Source: a bacterium
GTDB taxonomy: Bacteria > Myxococcota_A > UBA9160 > SZUA-336
Direction of reading: 5' to 3'
DNA: 64,000 nucleotides
NCBI GenBank assembly: GCA_024226335.1
Contig: JAAELY010000118.1
Location: 1 to 64,000, forward strand
Within the stretch, counting starts at the first letter, position 1. The number at the start of each line of letters is the position of its first letter. A program made the position numbers and the translations under genes. Positions 49,253-58,264 of this stretch are shown in pieces. The notes beneath the pieces are model-generated. The model did no database searches and was not told the origin of the DNA. It saw only the letters and a list, made by a program, of their open reading frames with translations.

Positions 49253-50345
49253 TCGACGTCTGATTCAGAACTTCGAGTGGCCGATCTTCGTCATGGGACT
49301 GTCGCTGGCCATCATCGGAGTCGTAAACCTGATCTCTGCCTCGCCGGAGCAGACGGGTGGGATTCCAGATACGGCCTGGCGTCAGCTCATCTGGACCGGA
49401 GTCGGTCTGGGCGCCCTTGTGGTGACGCTCCTGCTGGACTACCGCAACCTGCAACGACTGGCGTTCCCGCTGTATTTCCTGTGTATCGGTCTGCTCGCTG
49501 CGGTTCTGCTGACTGGCCCGATCATCGGCGGTTCACAGCGCTGGCTCGTGTTTGGTTCGATCCGCCTGCAACCCTCGGAGCCGACGAAGCTGGCCGTGAT
49601 GATCCTGTTCGCCCGCCTGCTCGCACGCCGCACCTCGAATGCGGAAATCGGCTTGACCGATCTCGTGGCGCCAGCACTGCTGATGGCTGTTCCGGCGGCG
49701 CTCGTGCTACGCCAACCGGATCTCGGCACCACCCTTCTGATCTTGATCGTGCCGGGCACCTATCTGCTCGTGGCGCGCGTACGCATCAGATCACTGGTCA
49801 GCCTGGCTGCGGCGGGTGCAGCGGCGGCGTTGACGGGTTGGTTCTTCTATTTGCACGATTACCAGAAGGAACGCGTCCTCACCTTCCTCAACCCCGAACG
49901 CGATCCCCTGGGCGCCGCCTATCACGCGATTCAGAGCCGGATTGCAGTCGGTTCAGGTGGGCTTTTTGGCAAGGGGTATCTGCGCGGGCCGCAGAGTCAG
50001 CTCGATTTCCTCCCCGAGCAGCAGACCGACTTCGTTTTCTCGGTGCTGGCTGAGGAGTGGGGTTTCGTTGGCGCGGGGGCGGTGTTGCTGCTGTATCTGG
50101 GTATGATGATCCGCGGCCTGATGATCGCCCACGCGTCGAGGGATCTGTTCGGAACCTATCTCGCCGTGGGCGTTGTGGCGCTGTTCTTCTGGGCGGGCGC
50201 GATCAATGTGGGCATGGTGGTCGGTGTTCTGCCCGTCGTGGGCGTGCCTCTGCCCATGTTGTCTTACGGCGGATCTTCACTGCTCACGTGCATGATCGGT
50301 CTGGGTCTGTTGATGAACATCTCCATGCGGAGGTACATCTTCTGA
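49239..50345 (+). CDS. rodA: Rod-shape peptidoglycan glycosyltransferase RodA
   Basis: SEDS-family polymerase, 368 residues, about ten membrane helices. TTG 49239 is chosen because GGAGG lies about nine bases upstream and no earlier start gives family sequence. The hallmarks PSEPTKLAVMILFA, RQPDLGTTLLI, FLPEQQTDFVFSVLAEEWGF and PLPMLSYGGSSLLTCMIGLGLLMNI are intact. It works with PBP2 encoded just before it; the two overlap by 14 bases. Confidence 0.94.
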   Translation: MAAIDRRLIQNFEWPIFVMGLSLAIIGVVNLISASPEQTGGIPDTAWRQLIWTGVGLGALVVTLLLDYRNLQRLAFPLYFLCIGLLAAVLLTGPIIGGSQRWLVFGSIRLQPSEPTKLAVMILFARLLARRTSNAEIGLTDLVAPALLMAVPAALVLRQPDLGTTLLILIVPGTYLLVARVRIRSLVSLAAAGAAAALTGWFFYLHDYQKERVLTFLNPERDPLGAAYHAIQSRIAVGSGGLFGKGYLRGPQSQLDFLPEQQTDFVFSVLAEEWGFVGAGAVLLLYLGMMIRGLMIAHASRDLFGTYLAVGVVALFFWAGAINVGMVVGVLPVVGVPLPMLSYGGSSLLTCMIGLGLLMNISMRRYIF

Positions 50346-50393
50346 ACCGATCCTCCCCCCACAGTGACTTTCTTGCTGGGCTAGAATCCTCTC

Positions 50394-51068
50394 ATGGGTA
50401 GTGCTCGGCTCCGCGTGGGCGCGTTCTTCGACGTCGACAAGACGATCATCTCGGAGAACTCCGCGAATATGTTCTTCAAGGAACTCTACGAGCGCGGCGA
50501 GATCGACACATGGCAGGTACTGGCGGGTCTCGGGGCCTACCTGCGCTACAAGCTCAATCTGCTCGATATTGAACGCTGGACCGAGCGCAATCTTCAGATT
50601 TTCGCAGGCCGCAACGAACAAGCGCTCGCTCGCGAGGTCGAGGGCATGGTCCGGGAGCAATTGATCCCGGTGATCTATCCGGAAGCCGATCGACTCGTGC
50701 GCCAGCACATCGAAGACGGACATCTGGTCGCGCTGGTTTCGGGCGCGACCCAATTCGTCATCTACCCGATCGCGACTCACCTCAACGTCAAACACACGCT
50801 GTACACCCACCTCGAAGCAGACGACGGCGTGTTGACGGGACGGGTGCTCAAGCCGATCTGCTTCGGCGAGGGCAAGATCTACTGGATCCAACAGCTGATC
50901 GAGCGCGAGGGCATCGAGCTGGCGAAGAGCTACTTCTACACGGATTCGATCACCGACCTGCCACTACTGGATCTCGTCGGCCACCCGGTAGCGGTCAATC
51001 CCGATCCACTGCTTTATCGCAAGGCCCTCAGTCGCCACTGGCCGGTGCGCTTTTTTAGGGCTCCTTAG
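50394..51068 (+). CDS. HAD-IB family phosphatase (phosphoserine phosphatase-like)
   Basis: 224 residues. Catalytic loop FFDVDKTII (Asp13, Asp15), motif II LVSGATQFVI, the Lys-containing GEGKIYWIQQL and the acidic motif YFYTDSITDLPLLDLVG with downstream VAVNPDPLLYRKA. The family covers SerB-like and lipid or sugar phosphatases, and related bacterial proteins are annotated HAD-IB hydrolase. Substrate unknown. It follows rodA by 48 bases and converges with trxA. Confidence 0.88.
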   Translation: MGSARLRVGAFFDVDKTIISENSANMFFKELYERGEIDTWQVLAGLGAYLRYKLNLLDIERWTERNLQIFAGRNEQALAREVEGMVREQLIPVIYPEADRLVRQHIEDGHLVALVSGATQFVIYPIATHLNVKHTLYTHLEADDGVLTGRVLKPICFGEGKIYWIQQLIEREGIELAKSYFYTDSITDLPLLDLVGHPVAVNPDPLLYRKALSRHWPVRFFRAP

Positions 51069-51134
51069 GCGGGCGACGTACCCGTGACGATCGCTTGATT
51101 GCTCCCGATACCCACTCCGGGAAACGCGGCGAGC

Positions 51135-51461
51135 CTACGCCAGCATGCTGTCGATCTGTTCTTTCAGCTTGTCTTTTGGCTGCCGTCCGATGAGTGCGCT
51201 GGCCACCGTTCCGTCCTTGATAAAGAGGATCGTGGGCATGGAGCGCACCTGCAGATTGCTCGCGGTCTTCGGGTTTGAATCGACATCGACCTTCGTCACT
51301 CTCAGGCGATCGCCGTATTCTTCGGCCAGTTCCTTGATGACGGGTGCGAGCTGACGGCAGGGGGCGCACCACTCCGCCCAGAAGTCCACGAGCACGGGGG
51401 TCTGGGATTTCAATACCTCCTGCTCAAAGGTCGCGTCGGTTACGTCAAGAATCGTTGCCAC
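51135..51461 (-). CDS. trxA: Thioredoxin
   Basis: 108-residue cytoplasmic dithiol-disulfide oxidoreductase, single thioredoxin fold with the active site WAEWCAPCR (Cys32, Cys35), cis-Pro in RSMPTILF and PVLVDFWA. GTG start preceded by GGAGG. The first 34 bases of the gene region are duplicated 44 bases away (see repeat). Confidence 0.96.
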   Translation of the reverse strand: MATILDVTDATFEQEVLKSQTPVLVDFWAEWCAPCRQLAPVIKELAEEYGDRLRVTKVDVDSNPKTASNLQVRSMPTILFIKDGTVASALIGRQPKDKLKEQIDSMLA

Positions 51462-51464
51462 GGG
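51431..51464 (-). repeat. 34-base direct repeat, copy at the start of trxA
   Basis: Contains the GTG start and first codons of trxA. An identical 34-base sequence lies at 51475-51508, ten bases of different sequence away, so the shift is 44 bases. Only this copy has the GGAGG ribosome site in front. Confidence 0.9.
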
Positions 51465-51474
51465 AAACCTCCAG

Positions 51475-51508
51475 TCGCGTCGGTTACGTCAAGAATCGTT
51501 GCCACGGG
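51475..51508 (-). repeat. 34-base direct repeat, copy inside the rhodanese-like gene
   Basis: Same 34 bases as 51431-51464. Here they overlap the last residues and stop of the lipoprotein gene at 51489-51938, in a different reading frame from trxA, so the last five residues and stop come from duplicated DNA. Confidence 0.9.
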
Positions 51509-51938
51509 GGCCTTCTTCAGATTGCAGTGCCGAAGCATACAGCCGGCTTCGCTCGTCGGCATCGCTTGGGATGAATACATAGATGGGTTGGTTTCCCGCC
51601 CGGGCCAGAGCCGCCGCCGATCGGTACGCAATACGCTTTTCGGAGCCGACGATGAGCACCCCGGCCAGCTGAGGCACGTTCTCGGGAGGCTGGGCGGGCG
51701 ATGAACTGAGCTTCCAGCGCACACCTCCCGGCAGCGGGCCGGGCTGGTCGTCCCCGTCCGACACGGCGTCGACCAGGGCGATTTTGGGGTCGCCGAGCAT
51801 CTGGCTGGCTTGCTCGAGGCTCACGACCTCAAACCAGGGCGGAGAGCCCGAGCAGGCGAAGCCCAATGCCATCGCCAGGACCGCGATCAGCCCTCCATAC
51901 GGTCGCCCAAAGAGGCGTTGCAGCAGCAGCCGTTCCAT
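51489..51938 (-). CDS. Rhodanese-like lipoprotein lacking the catalytic Cys
   Basis: 149 residues from ATG 51938 (GGGACGG five bases upstream); an ATG at 51962 would add eight residues. The signal ends LGFAC, predicted lipidated. The body resembles a rhodanese domain (VVSLEQASQML, IALVDAVSDGD, GVLIVGSEKRIAYRSAAALARAG), but the loop that should hold the active-site Cys reads GSEKR, so sulfur transfer is unlikely. The C-terminus ends in residues supplied by the 34-base duplication. The function is unknown. Confidence 0.65.
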   Translation of the reverse strand: MERLLLQRLFGRPYGGLIAVLAMALGFACSGSPPWFEVVSLEQASQMLGDPKIALVDAVSDGDDQPGPLPGGVRWKLSSSPAQPPENVPQLAGVLIVGSEKRIAYRSAAALARAGNQPIYVFIPSDADERSRLYASALQSEEGPRGNDS

Positions 51939-52113
51939 CAAATCCGTCCCATCAGAAACCATATTCAGCGCGGATTCTACCCGGGCTGGGGAGGGGGGCC
52001 AAGTCCCGGCCAGCTATAGCGGACGGCGTAGGACAGGGCTGGAAGCCTCTCGAGATCCACGCGCTTGCCCGACGCGCCACGGGGGGCGAAGATCAGGCAT
52101 CCGGAGGCTTCAA

Positions 52114-52650
52114 TTGGCGCGAATTCGCCTGCATGAAGGGGACATTTCGGCCGCTGAGGTCGATGCCGTGGTCAACGCCGCCAATACCGAGCTACGGCTC
52201 GGATCGGGCGTGGCAGGGGCGATCGGCCGGGCCGGTGGCCCTTCGATCCAGACCGAGTGCGACGAGCACGGGCCGATCAAATTGGGAGCGGCCGCACTGA
52301 CCGGGGCGGGTAATCTGCCCGCCCGCCACGTCATTCACGCGGCCGGTATGCAACTGGGCAGCAGCGTGAATGCAGATTCCCTGCGCGCCTGCACCCGCGC
52401 TTCGCTCGAACTCGCTGCCGAACGGGGCCTGACCTCGATCGCATTTCCGGCGATCGGCACCGGAGTCGGCGGTTTTTCCGTGCAAGATTGCGCGGAAATC
52501 ATGCTCGAAGAGGTCAAACGCTTTCTCGAGTCGCCCGGAAGCCTCGAAGAAGTTCAATTCGTGCTCTTCGGCGAGCCGAACTACCGGATTTTCGAGATGG
52601 TGGACGATGCCGCGAAGATCCGCGCGCAGATGGAGAAGATGGGCCGATGA
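52114..52650 (+). CDS. Macro-domain (ADP-ribose-binding) protein
   Basis: 178 residues, TTG start six bases after GGAGG. Macro-domain signatures: ISAAEVDAVVNAANTELRLGSGVAGAI for ADP-ribose binding and FPAIGTGVGGFSVQDCAEIM. These proteins remove or bind ADP-ribose or acetyl-ADP-ribose. It lies directly before the heme operon, overlapping the first gene by four bases, so the two are probably translated together. Longer upstream frames exist but without a sensible start. Confidence 0.9.
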   Translation: MARIRLHEGDISAAEVDAVVNAANTELRLGSGVAGAIGRAGGPSIQTECDEHGPIKLGAAALTGAGNLPARHVIHAAGMQLGSSVNADSLRACTRASLELAAERGLTSIAFPAIGTGVGGFSVQDCAEIMLEEVKRFLESPGSLEEVQFVLFGEPNYRIFEMVDDAAKIRAQMEKMGR

Positions 52651-53426
52651 CGCAGTTCCTACACGCCTGTGCGATGGCGTTATACGTGTCTGCGTCCGCA
52701 CTCGGCTGGCGCGGCCGCCCCTCGGTGACGGCGGCGTGGTTGCTCGGCGTAGGTGCTTTGCTGCACGCATCCGGCTTCCTGGCCCTCCATCTCGAGACCC
52801 CCCCGATCCCATTGGAGAGTTTTCCCGCTGCGCTCTCTCTGATTGGCTGGTTGCTCGTGGTTGCCTATCTGGTCTGCTTGCGTATCGCTCGCGTGCGCGT
52901 CGCAACACATTGGGTGGCCGGGATCGCCGCCCTGTTTACAATGAGTGCGGAGATCGGCTTCCAGTCGTCCGTCCCGGTGGATGTGGTCGCAGACACGGGC
53001 TCTGGCTGGATGCACGCGCACATCCTGCTTTCGACTGGTGGTTTCAGCTTGCTCGGGCTCGCCAGCCTCGCGGGGCTCGGTTACCTGGTCAAAAAACGCC
53101 TGCTCAAGAACAAGAGATCGGGACCGGTGGTGTTGCCCTCGCTCGAGAGCCTGGATCGCGCCGAACATTGGACGCTTGGCCTGGGCTTCGCGTTCTTGAG
53201 TCTGGGCGTCGTTACCGGCTTTGCCTGGGGTATGGGGCGCAGTCCGAGTCCCTGGAACAACCACAGCCTGTTCCTGCTGGTGGCCTGGGTGATCTATCTG
53301 GGACCCGTTGGCGTCCGTCTGGTACGTCGCCAACACGGAGCGGTACCCGCCCGCGGAGTCGTGCTGGGTTTCGCATTCCTGGCCTTCTTCTACCTCGGCA
53401 TCCGTTTGCTCGGAGCCGCAGCGTGA
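52647..53426 (+). CDS. HemX/CcsA-like cytochrome c assembly membrane protein
   Basis: 259 residues, about eight membrane helices, ATG overlapping the macro-domain stop. Conserved features of the CcsA/HemX family: paired His near helices (HASGFLALH, MHAHILLSTGGFSLLGLASLAGLGYLVKK) and the WAWG-like motif region FAWGMG with SLFLLVAWVIYLGPVGVRL. In many bacteria this gene precedes hemA and may bind heme or help regulate GluTR. A family-level assignment only. Confidence 0.82.
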   Translation: MTQFLHACAMALYVSASALGWRGRPSVTAAWLLGVGALLHASGFLALHLETPPIPLESFPAALSLIGWLLVVAYLVCLRIARVRVATHWVAGIAALFTMSAEIGFQSSVPVDVVADTGSGWMHAHILLSTGGFSLLGLASLAGLGYLVKKRLLKNKRSGPVVLPSLESLDRAEHWTLGLGFAFLSLGVVTGFAWGMGRSPSPWNNHSLFLLVAWVIYLGPVGVRLVRRQHGAVPARGVVLGFAFLAFFYLGIRLLGAAA

Positions 53427-54691
53427 ATCTCTTTCTGGTTGGACTCAACCATCGCACGGCGCCGGTTGCCGTGCGGGAACGCTACGCGGTTCCGAGCAAC
53501 CGCGCTGCCGTAATCGACGAGAAACTGGTGCAGGTACCCTCGCTTGCCGAGGTCGTTCTCGTCTCGACCTGCAATCGCACCGAATTGATCGGTGTCGGTC
53601 CGAGCATCGACGACGGGCTCGAGATCCTCAACAGCTTCCTTCATGCAGAGATCGGCGATGGAAGCGCCAGGGCCGATCAGTTGTACGAGTTGCGCGGGGC
53701 CGATGTCGTCACCCATCTGTTCGAACTCTCAGCCAGCCTCGACTCCATGGTCGTAGGCGAGGCGCAGATCCTGGGTCAGGTCAAGGCGGCCTACCGTTGT
53801 GCCGTCGAGGCGCGCAGTTGTGGACCGATTCTCAACCGACTTTTCCAACGGGCATTTCGCACCGGCAAGCGGATTCGCACCGAAACAGGTCTGGGCGCGT
53901 CATCGGTTTCGGTCGCGCGCGTCGGTGTGCAGCTCGCGCGCGAAGTTTTTGAGTCCTTTGAGGGCAAGCGTGTACTCCTGCTGGGCGCGGGTGAAATGGC
54001 GGAATCGGCGGCCATCGGTCTGCGCGACGCGGGAGTGCGCGACACGGTGGTCGTCAATCGTTCTGCGGAGCCCGCCCGTGCTCTGGCCGTGCGGCTGGAC
54101 GGGAGCGCGCGCACCCTCGACGACCTGGATGAAGAGATTGCACTGGCGGATGTAGTGATCACCTCGATCAACGTCGAGCGTCCGATCTTGACCAGGGAGC
54201 GGCTCAGCGCGTCTCAACACGATCGCCACGGTCGACCCGTACTGATGATCGACCTGGGTATCCCGCGCAACGTGGAGCCGGACTGTCAGGAACTTCCCGA
54301 CGTGTACGTCTACGACCTCGACGACCTCGAGGGTGTGGCGGAGCGGGGGCGCAGCGCCCGTCTCGAAGCGCTGGATCCCGCGCGAGCCATCGTCGTCGAA
54401 GAACGGGTGCGCTTCGAACGTTGGTACGCAGCTCTGCCTCTGGTCCCTACCATCCGCCAGTTGCGACAGCGAACTCAGGAACTGCTCGAGGCCGAGCTCC
54501 GAAGTGCCGGAATTGCCTCAGACCCACGAAATCCAGATGAGGCGGACTTGACGCGAATGTCCGAGGCAATCGCCGCCAAGATTTTGCATCGTCCACTGGA
54601 ACGACTTCGCGCAGAAGCCGAAAATGGAACCGGTCCGTACTATGCCCAGGCGGTGAGTCTCCTTTTCGACCTGGATGAGGAAGAAGATTGA
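53423..54691 (+). CDS. hemA: Glutamyl-tRNA reductase
   Basis: First step of C5 tetrapyrrole synthesis. GTG overlapping the previous stop; 422 residues. The nucleophile Cys50 is in STCNRTEL. The N-terminus is VNLFLVGLNHRTAPVAVRE. The NADPH domain has VLLLGAGEMAESAA, DLGIPRNVEPD, and the C-terminal dimerisation helices. The frame is open upstream but no family sequence lies there. It is the start of the committed heme pathway and couples into hemC. Confidence 0.96.
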   Translation: MNLFLVGLNHRTAPVAVRERYAVPSNRAAVIDEKLVQVPSLAEVVLVSTCNRTELIGVGPSIDDGLEILNSFLHAEIGDGSARADQLYELRGADVVTHLFELSASLDSMVVGEAQILGQVKAAYRCAVEARSCGPILNRLFQRAFRTGKRIRTETGLGASSVSVARVGVQLAREVFESFEGKRVLLLGAGEMAESAAIGLRDAGVRDTVVVNRSAEPARALAVRLDGSARTLDDLDEEIALADVVITSINVERPILTRERLSASQHDRHGRPVLMIDLGIPRNVEPDCQELPDVYVYDLDDLEGVAERGRSARLEALDPARAIVVEERVRFERWYAALPLVPTIRQLRQRTQELLEAELRSAGIASDPRNPDEADLTRMSEAIAAKILHRPLERLRAEAENGTGPYYAQAVSLLFDLDEEED

Positions 54692-55596
54692 CGACGTTGA
54701 GACTCGGAACTCGGGGAAGCGATCTCGCCATCGCACAGGCGGACTGGACTGCAGCCCAGTTGCGAAAACTTGGATGTGAGGTAGAGCTGGTCAAGATCAC
54801 GACGACCGGTGATCGCCTCGAAGGTCCGATTTCGGCCTCGGGCGGCAAGATGCTCTGGGTGCAGGAGATCGAAGAAGCCCTGCTGGAGGGTTCCATCGAT
54901 CTGGCCGTACACAGCGCCAAGGATCTTCCAACCGCGCTTGCGGACGGTTTGACGATCGGTGCTTATCCACAACGCGAGGATCCGCGAGACGCCTTTGTGG
55001 GAGCACCCGGTCGACGTTTCGCATCGCTTCCGCCAGGTGCGCGGGTCGGAACCGGAAGTGCCCGCCGCATCGCGCTCCTGCGCTCACTGCGTCCCGAACT
55101 CGAGCCCGTGCCGATTCGCGGAAACGTTCCCACGCGACTCGCCAAGATCGAGTCCATGGATCTGCACGGCGTGCTACTTGCTTCCGCCGGTCTGATACGC
55201 CTGGGAATGGAGGATCGCATTCTCGATCCCCTGGACCCGGAGCGATACGTGCCGGCCGCGGGCCAGGGGGCGCTCGCGCTCGAGGTGCGAATCGACGATG
55301 AAGATATTCACCAGATCATCGCGCAACTCGAGAACACCAATGTGGCGGCACAAGTACGCGCGGAGCGCGCACTGCTCTTCGAACTGGGCGGTGACTGCCA
55401 GACGCCTCTCGCCGTGCACGCTTCGATCCACGGCATCCGCCTGCAGTTGCGCGCACTCGTGATGTCGCCCGACGGCCGCGAAAGAGTCGAGGGATCAGCG
55501 GAGGCCGAGCTAGGCGGACCCGAGATGCTCGGCGTTACGCTCGGACGCGAACTTCTACAGCGCGGCGCCGGTCGTCTGATCGAGGGACAGGGGTGA
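54688..55596 (+). CDS. hemC: Hydroxymethylbilane synthase (porphobilinogen deaminase)
   Basis: Polymerises four porphobilinogens. 302 residues, TTG overlapping the hemA stop. Family motifs LRLGTRGSDLAIAQA, TTGDRLEG, the HSAKDLPT loop, GTGSARR and cofactor-attaching Cys237 in LGGDCQTPLAVHA are complete. Coupled to the next gene by GTGA overlap. Confidence 0.96.
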   Translation: MTTLRLGTRGSDLAIAQADWTAAQLRKLGCEVELVKITTTGDRLEGPISASGGKMLWVQEIEEALLEGSIDLAVHSAKDLPTALADGLTIGAYPQREDPRDAFVGAPGRRFASLPPGARVGTGSARRIALLRSLRPELEPVPIRGNVPTRLAKIESMDLHGVLLASAGLIRLGMEDRILDPLDPERYVPAAGQGALALEVRIDDEDIHQIIAQLENTNVAAQVRAERALLFELGGDCQTPLAVHASIHGIRLQLRALVMSPDGRERVEGSAEAELGGPEMLGVTLGRELLQRGAGRLIEGQG

Positions 55597-57119
55597 GTGG
55601 ACGTGTCGTGCTCGTCGGGGCCGGTCCCGGCGACCCCGATCTACTCACTGTGCGAGCTCTTCGAGAGCTGCAGAATGCACAGGTGCTGCTCTACGACGCC
55701 CTGATCGATCCGATTCTGCTCGGGCTGGCGCCCGAGGGATGCGAGCGCATCGATGTGGGCAAGCGGGGCGATGGTACGCGAGGCGTATTACAGAGCGAGA
55801 TCGCGGACTTGTTGGTCAGCAAAGCGCTTGCCGGTCACGACGTCGTGCGTTTGAAGGGGGGCGATCCCTTCATGTTTGGACGCGGAGGAGAAGAGGCCAG
55901 CGCGTTGCGGCAGGCGGGGATTCCCTTCGAGATCGTACCGGGCATCTCTTCGTCCGTGGCCGTACCGGCCTACGCGGGGATTCCAGTAACGGATCGACGC
56001 GTATCTTCTTCGGTTACGGTCGTCACGGGGCATCGGGGCAAGGAAACGAACGACGACCGCGTCGACTGGGAAGGGCTCGCACGAGGTGCGGAGACTCTGG
56101 TCATTCTGATGGGCACTGCATGGCTGGACGATATCGTGGCACGCGTGCTCTCGACCGGGCGCGATCCGCAGACGCCTGCTGCAGCGATCGCATCCGGGGC
56201 AACGCCGCGCCAAAAGGTCGTGTGCTCGCCGCTAGTTGATCTGCCTAAAAGGGTTCGAGACGAAGGTTTGAAAGCACCGACGACGATCGTGATCGGGCAG
56301 GTCGTACAATTTCGCGATGAACTTGCCTGGTTCGAAAAGCGGCCACTGTTCGGACGACGCGTGCTCGTACCGCGCAGCGAAGACCAGTCGACCGGATTGG
56401 CGCTCGAACTGCTTCGGCGGGCCGCCCAGCCCGTCGTTCTCCCCCTTCTGGAGTTCGTGGCCGCCGAAGACGAAGAGTCCCTGGCACAAGCGCTGGCCGA
56501 GGTTTCCAGCTACGACTGGTTGGTATTCACGTCCGCCAATACAGTGCGATTCTGCGCCGCCCTCCTCGAGGGTCGCGACCTGTCACGCGTCGCAGTCGCC
56601 TGTATCGGAGAGGCGACGGCCGGCGCAGCGCGCGCCGCCGGGTTGCGTGTGGACGTGGTTCCGAGCGGAGCGTCGCTCCCCGATGAACTGGCTCGTCAGA
56701 TTGCTCGAACCGGCCCACTGCGCGGCCGGAAGCTGCTCTATCCGCGCGCAGAGCGCGCCCGGGAGCGCCTGCTGACCGCACTGCTCGGAGAGGGGGCCCA
56801 GGTAGATCCTGTAGTGGCCTATCGCACCCGCATGCCCGAAGGCTCGGCCGCGAAGTTGCACGAGGTCGTGAAACAGGGAATCGATGCGGTGACCTTCACC
56901 AGCCCATCTACCGTGGAGCACTTCTTTTCGACGATTTCCAAGACCGAGTGCGAGGCTCTCGAGGGGCAGGTCGTCTTCGCGTGTATCGGGCCGACGACTG
57001 CAACCGAGGTTGCGCGCTGGTCGAAAGCCGAGCCCGTGATCGCCGAGCGGCAGAGCGACGAAGGACTGGTGAAAGTACTTGAACGGGCCTTTGCGGAGGG
57101 AAGCGATGCCATTTCCTGA
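55593..57119 (+). CDS. cobA-hemD: Fused uroporphyrinogen-III C-methyltransferase / uroporphyrinogen-III synthase
   Basis: 508 residues. Residues 1-245 are a CobA/SUMT methyltransferase ([46 protein letters not shown]) that methylates uroporphyrinogen III at C2 and C7, leading to siroheme or corrins. From about 260 a HemD domain closes hydroxymethylbilane ([46 protein letters not shown]). The fusion is common in diverse bacteria. GTG start; the end overlaps hemB by 14 bases. Confidence 0.95.
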   Translation: MSGRVVLVGAGPGDPDLLTVRALRELQNAQVLLYDALIDPILLGLAPEGCERIDVGKRGDGTRGVLQSEIADLLVSKALAGHDVVRLKGGDPFMFGRGGEEASALRQAGIPFEIVPGISSSVAVPAYAGIPVTDRRVSSSVTVVTGHRGKETNDDRVDWEGLARGAETLVILMGTAWLDDIVARVLSTGRDPQTPAAAIASGATPRQKVVCSPLVDLPKRVRDEGLKAPTTIVIGQVVQFRDELAWFEKRPLFGRRVLVPRSEDQSTGLALELLRRAAQPVVLPLLEFVAAEDEESLAQALAEVSSYDWLVFTSANTVRFCAALLEGRDLSRVAVACIGEATAGAARAAGLRVDVVPSGASLPDELARQIARTGPLRGRKLLYPRAERARERLLTALLGEGAQVDPVVAYRTRMPEGSAAKLHEVVKQGIDAVTFTSPSTVEHFFSTISKTECEALEGQVVFACIGPTTATEVARWSKAEPVIAERQSDEGLVKVLERAFAEGSDAIS

Positions 57120-58080
57120 ACATCGTCCGCGTCGACTGCGACGCAGCAGTGGAATGCGCGATCTCGTGCGCGAAACGCATCTGACGCCTGCCCAACTGAT
57201 CGACCCGATCTTCTGTGTCGAAGGACACGGAGTGCGAGAGTCCGTAGCATCGATGCCCGGTGTCGATCGCTTGTCGGTCGACCGATTGAGTGACGAGGCC
57301 AAGCGCATTGCCGATCTCGGTATCGGCGGTGTGATCCTGTTCGGAATTCCGCAACACAAAGATGCTCTGGGATCTGGTGCCTACGATGACGATGGCGTCG
57401 TTCAGCGAGCGACGCGGGCGATCAAGGAGGCGGTCCCCGATCTGGTCGTGGTCGTGGATGTGTGCCTTTGTGAGTACACCGACCACGGGCACTGCGGCGT
57501 GTACGAGAACGGGGACGTAGACAACGACGCGACGCTCCCGCTGTTGGCGCGAACGGCGGTTTCGGCCGCTCGGGCCGGCGCCGACGTGATTGCTCCCAGC
57601 GATATGATGGACGGGCGAGTCGGCGCGATCCGTCAAGCGCTCGACGGCGAAGGCTATGCGGATCGTGCGATCCTCTCGTACGCCGCCAAGTACGCTTCCG
57701 CTTTCTACGGTCCTTTTCGCGATGCGGCCGAGTCTGCGCCCATGACCGGAGATCGCCGCGGCTATCAGATGGATCCGGCGAACGCGCGCGAAGCGCTGGT
57801 CGAGATCGAAGAGGATCTGATCGAAGGTGCCGATATGGTGATGGTGAAACCGGCCATGCCCTGTCTCGATATCGTGCGCGCTGCGCGGGATCGCCTCGAT
57901 GTGCCGATTTTCGCGTATCAGGTCTCGGGGGAGTACAGCATGATGCAAGCCGCGATCGCCCAGGGTTGGCTCGACGCGGAGCGCGCAATCGACGAAAGCC
58001 TGATCGCGATCCGGCGCGCAGGCGCGGACGGCATCATCAGCTATTTTTCAAAGAGTTGGGCGCAACGCTTCCGTGGCTGA
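57106..58080 (+). CDS. hemB: Porphobilinogen synthase (delta-aminolevulinate dehydratase)
   Basis: Condenses two aminolevulinates. 324 residues; ATG 57106 with GGAGGG six bases ahead is preferred to a TTG 27 bases earlier. The zinc-binding triad [14 protein letters not shown] (three Cys) marks the zinc-dependent subfamily. Catalytic Lys lie in [17 protein letters not shown] and [10 protein letters not shown]. It lies inside the hem operon after hemD. Confidence 0.96.
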   Translation: MPFPEHRPRRLRRSSGMRDLVRETHLTPAQLIDPIFCVEGHGVRESVASMPGVDRLSVDRLSDEAKRIADLGIGGVILFGIPQHKDALGSGAYDDDGVVQRATRAIKEAVPDLVVVVDVCLCEYTDHGHCGVYENGDVDNDATLPLLARTAVSAARAGADVIAPSDMMDGRVGAIRQALDGEGYADRAILSYAAKYASAFYGPFRDAAESAPMTGDRRGYQMDPANAREALVEIEEDLIEGADMVMVKPAMPCLDIVRAARDRLDVPIFAYQVSGEYSMMQAAIAQGWLDAERAIDESLIAIRRAGADGIISYFSKSWAQRFRG

Positions 58081-58264
58081 CCTCGAGTACAAAGTCGTCG
58101 AGACTTCGTCGGTGACCGACGACGACCTGCAGCGAATCATCAATGAAACGGTCAAGCAGGGGTGGACGCTCGAGAACATCCAGTTCGCGATGCGCGAAGC
58201 GTCGAAGCGTCCTTCGATGGCGTTCGTGATTTTCACGCGCCTCGAAGAGCATGCCTCTTCCTGA
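58073..58264 (+). CDS. Small DUF4177-like protein
   Basis: 63 residues, GTG start overlapping the hemB stop by eight bases. The sequence [34 protein letters not shown] has the short beta-helix-strand pattern and conserved Gly-Trp of DUF4177-like proteins. No function is known. Overlap with both neighbours suggests translational coupling to hemB and to the metzincin gene. Confidence 0.72.
   Translation: MADLEYKVVETSSVTDDDLQRIINETVKQGWTLENIQFAMREASKRPSMAFVIFTRLEEHASS

Noticed and set aside
51440-51724. 94-residue minus ORF ending in a second copy of the thioredoxin start
   Set aside because: It is generated by the 34-base repeat joined to an out-of-frame part of the lipoprotein gene.
52607-53422. 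Long extension of the hemA frame upstream of 53423
   Set aside because: It is the out-of-frame shadow of the HemX-like gene; HemA homology begins at the GTG at 53423.
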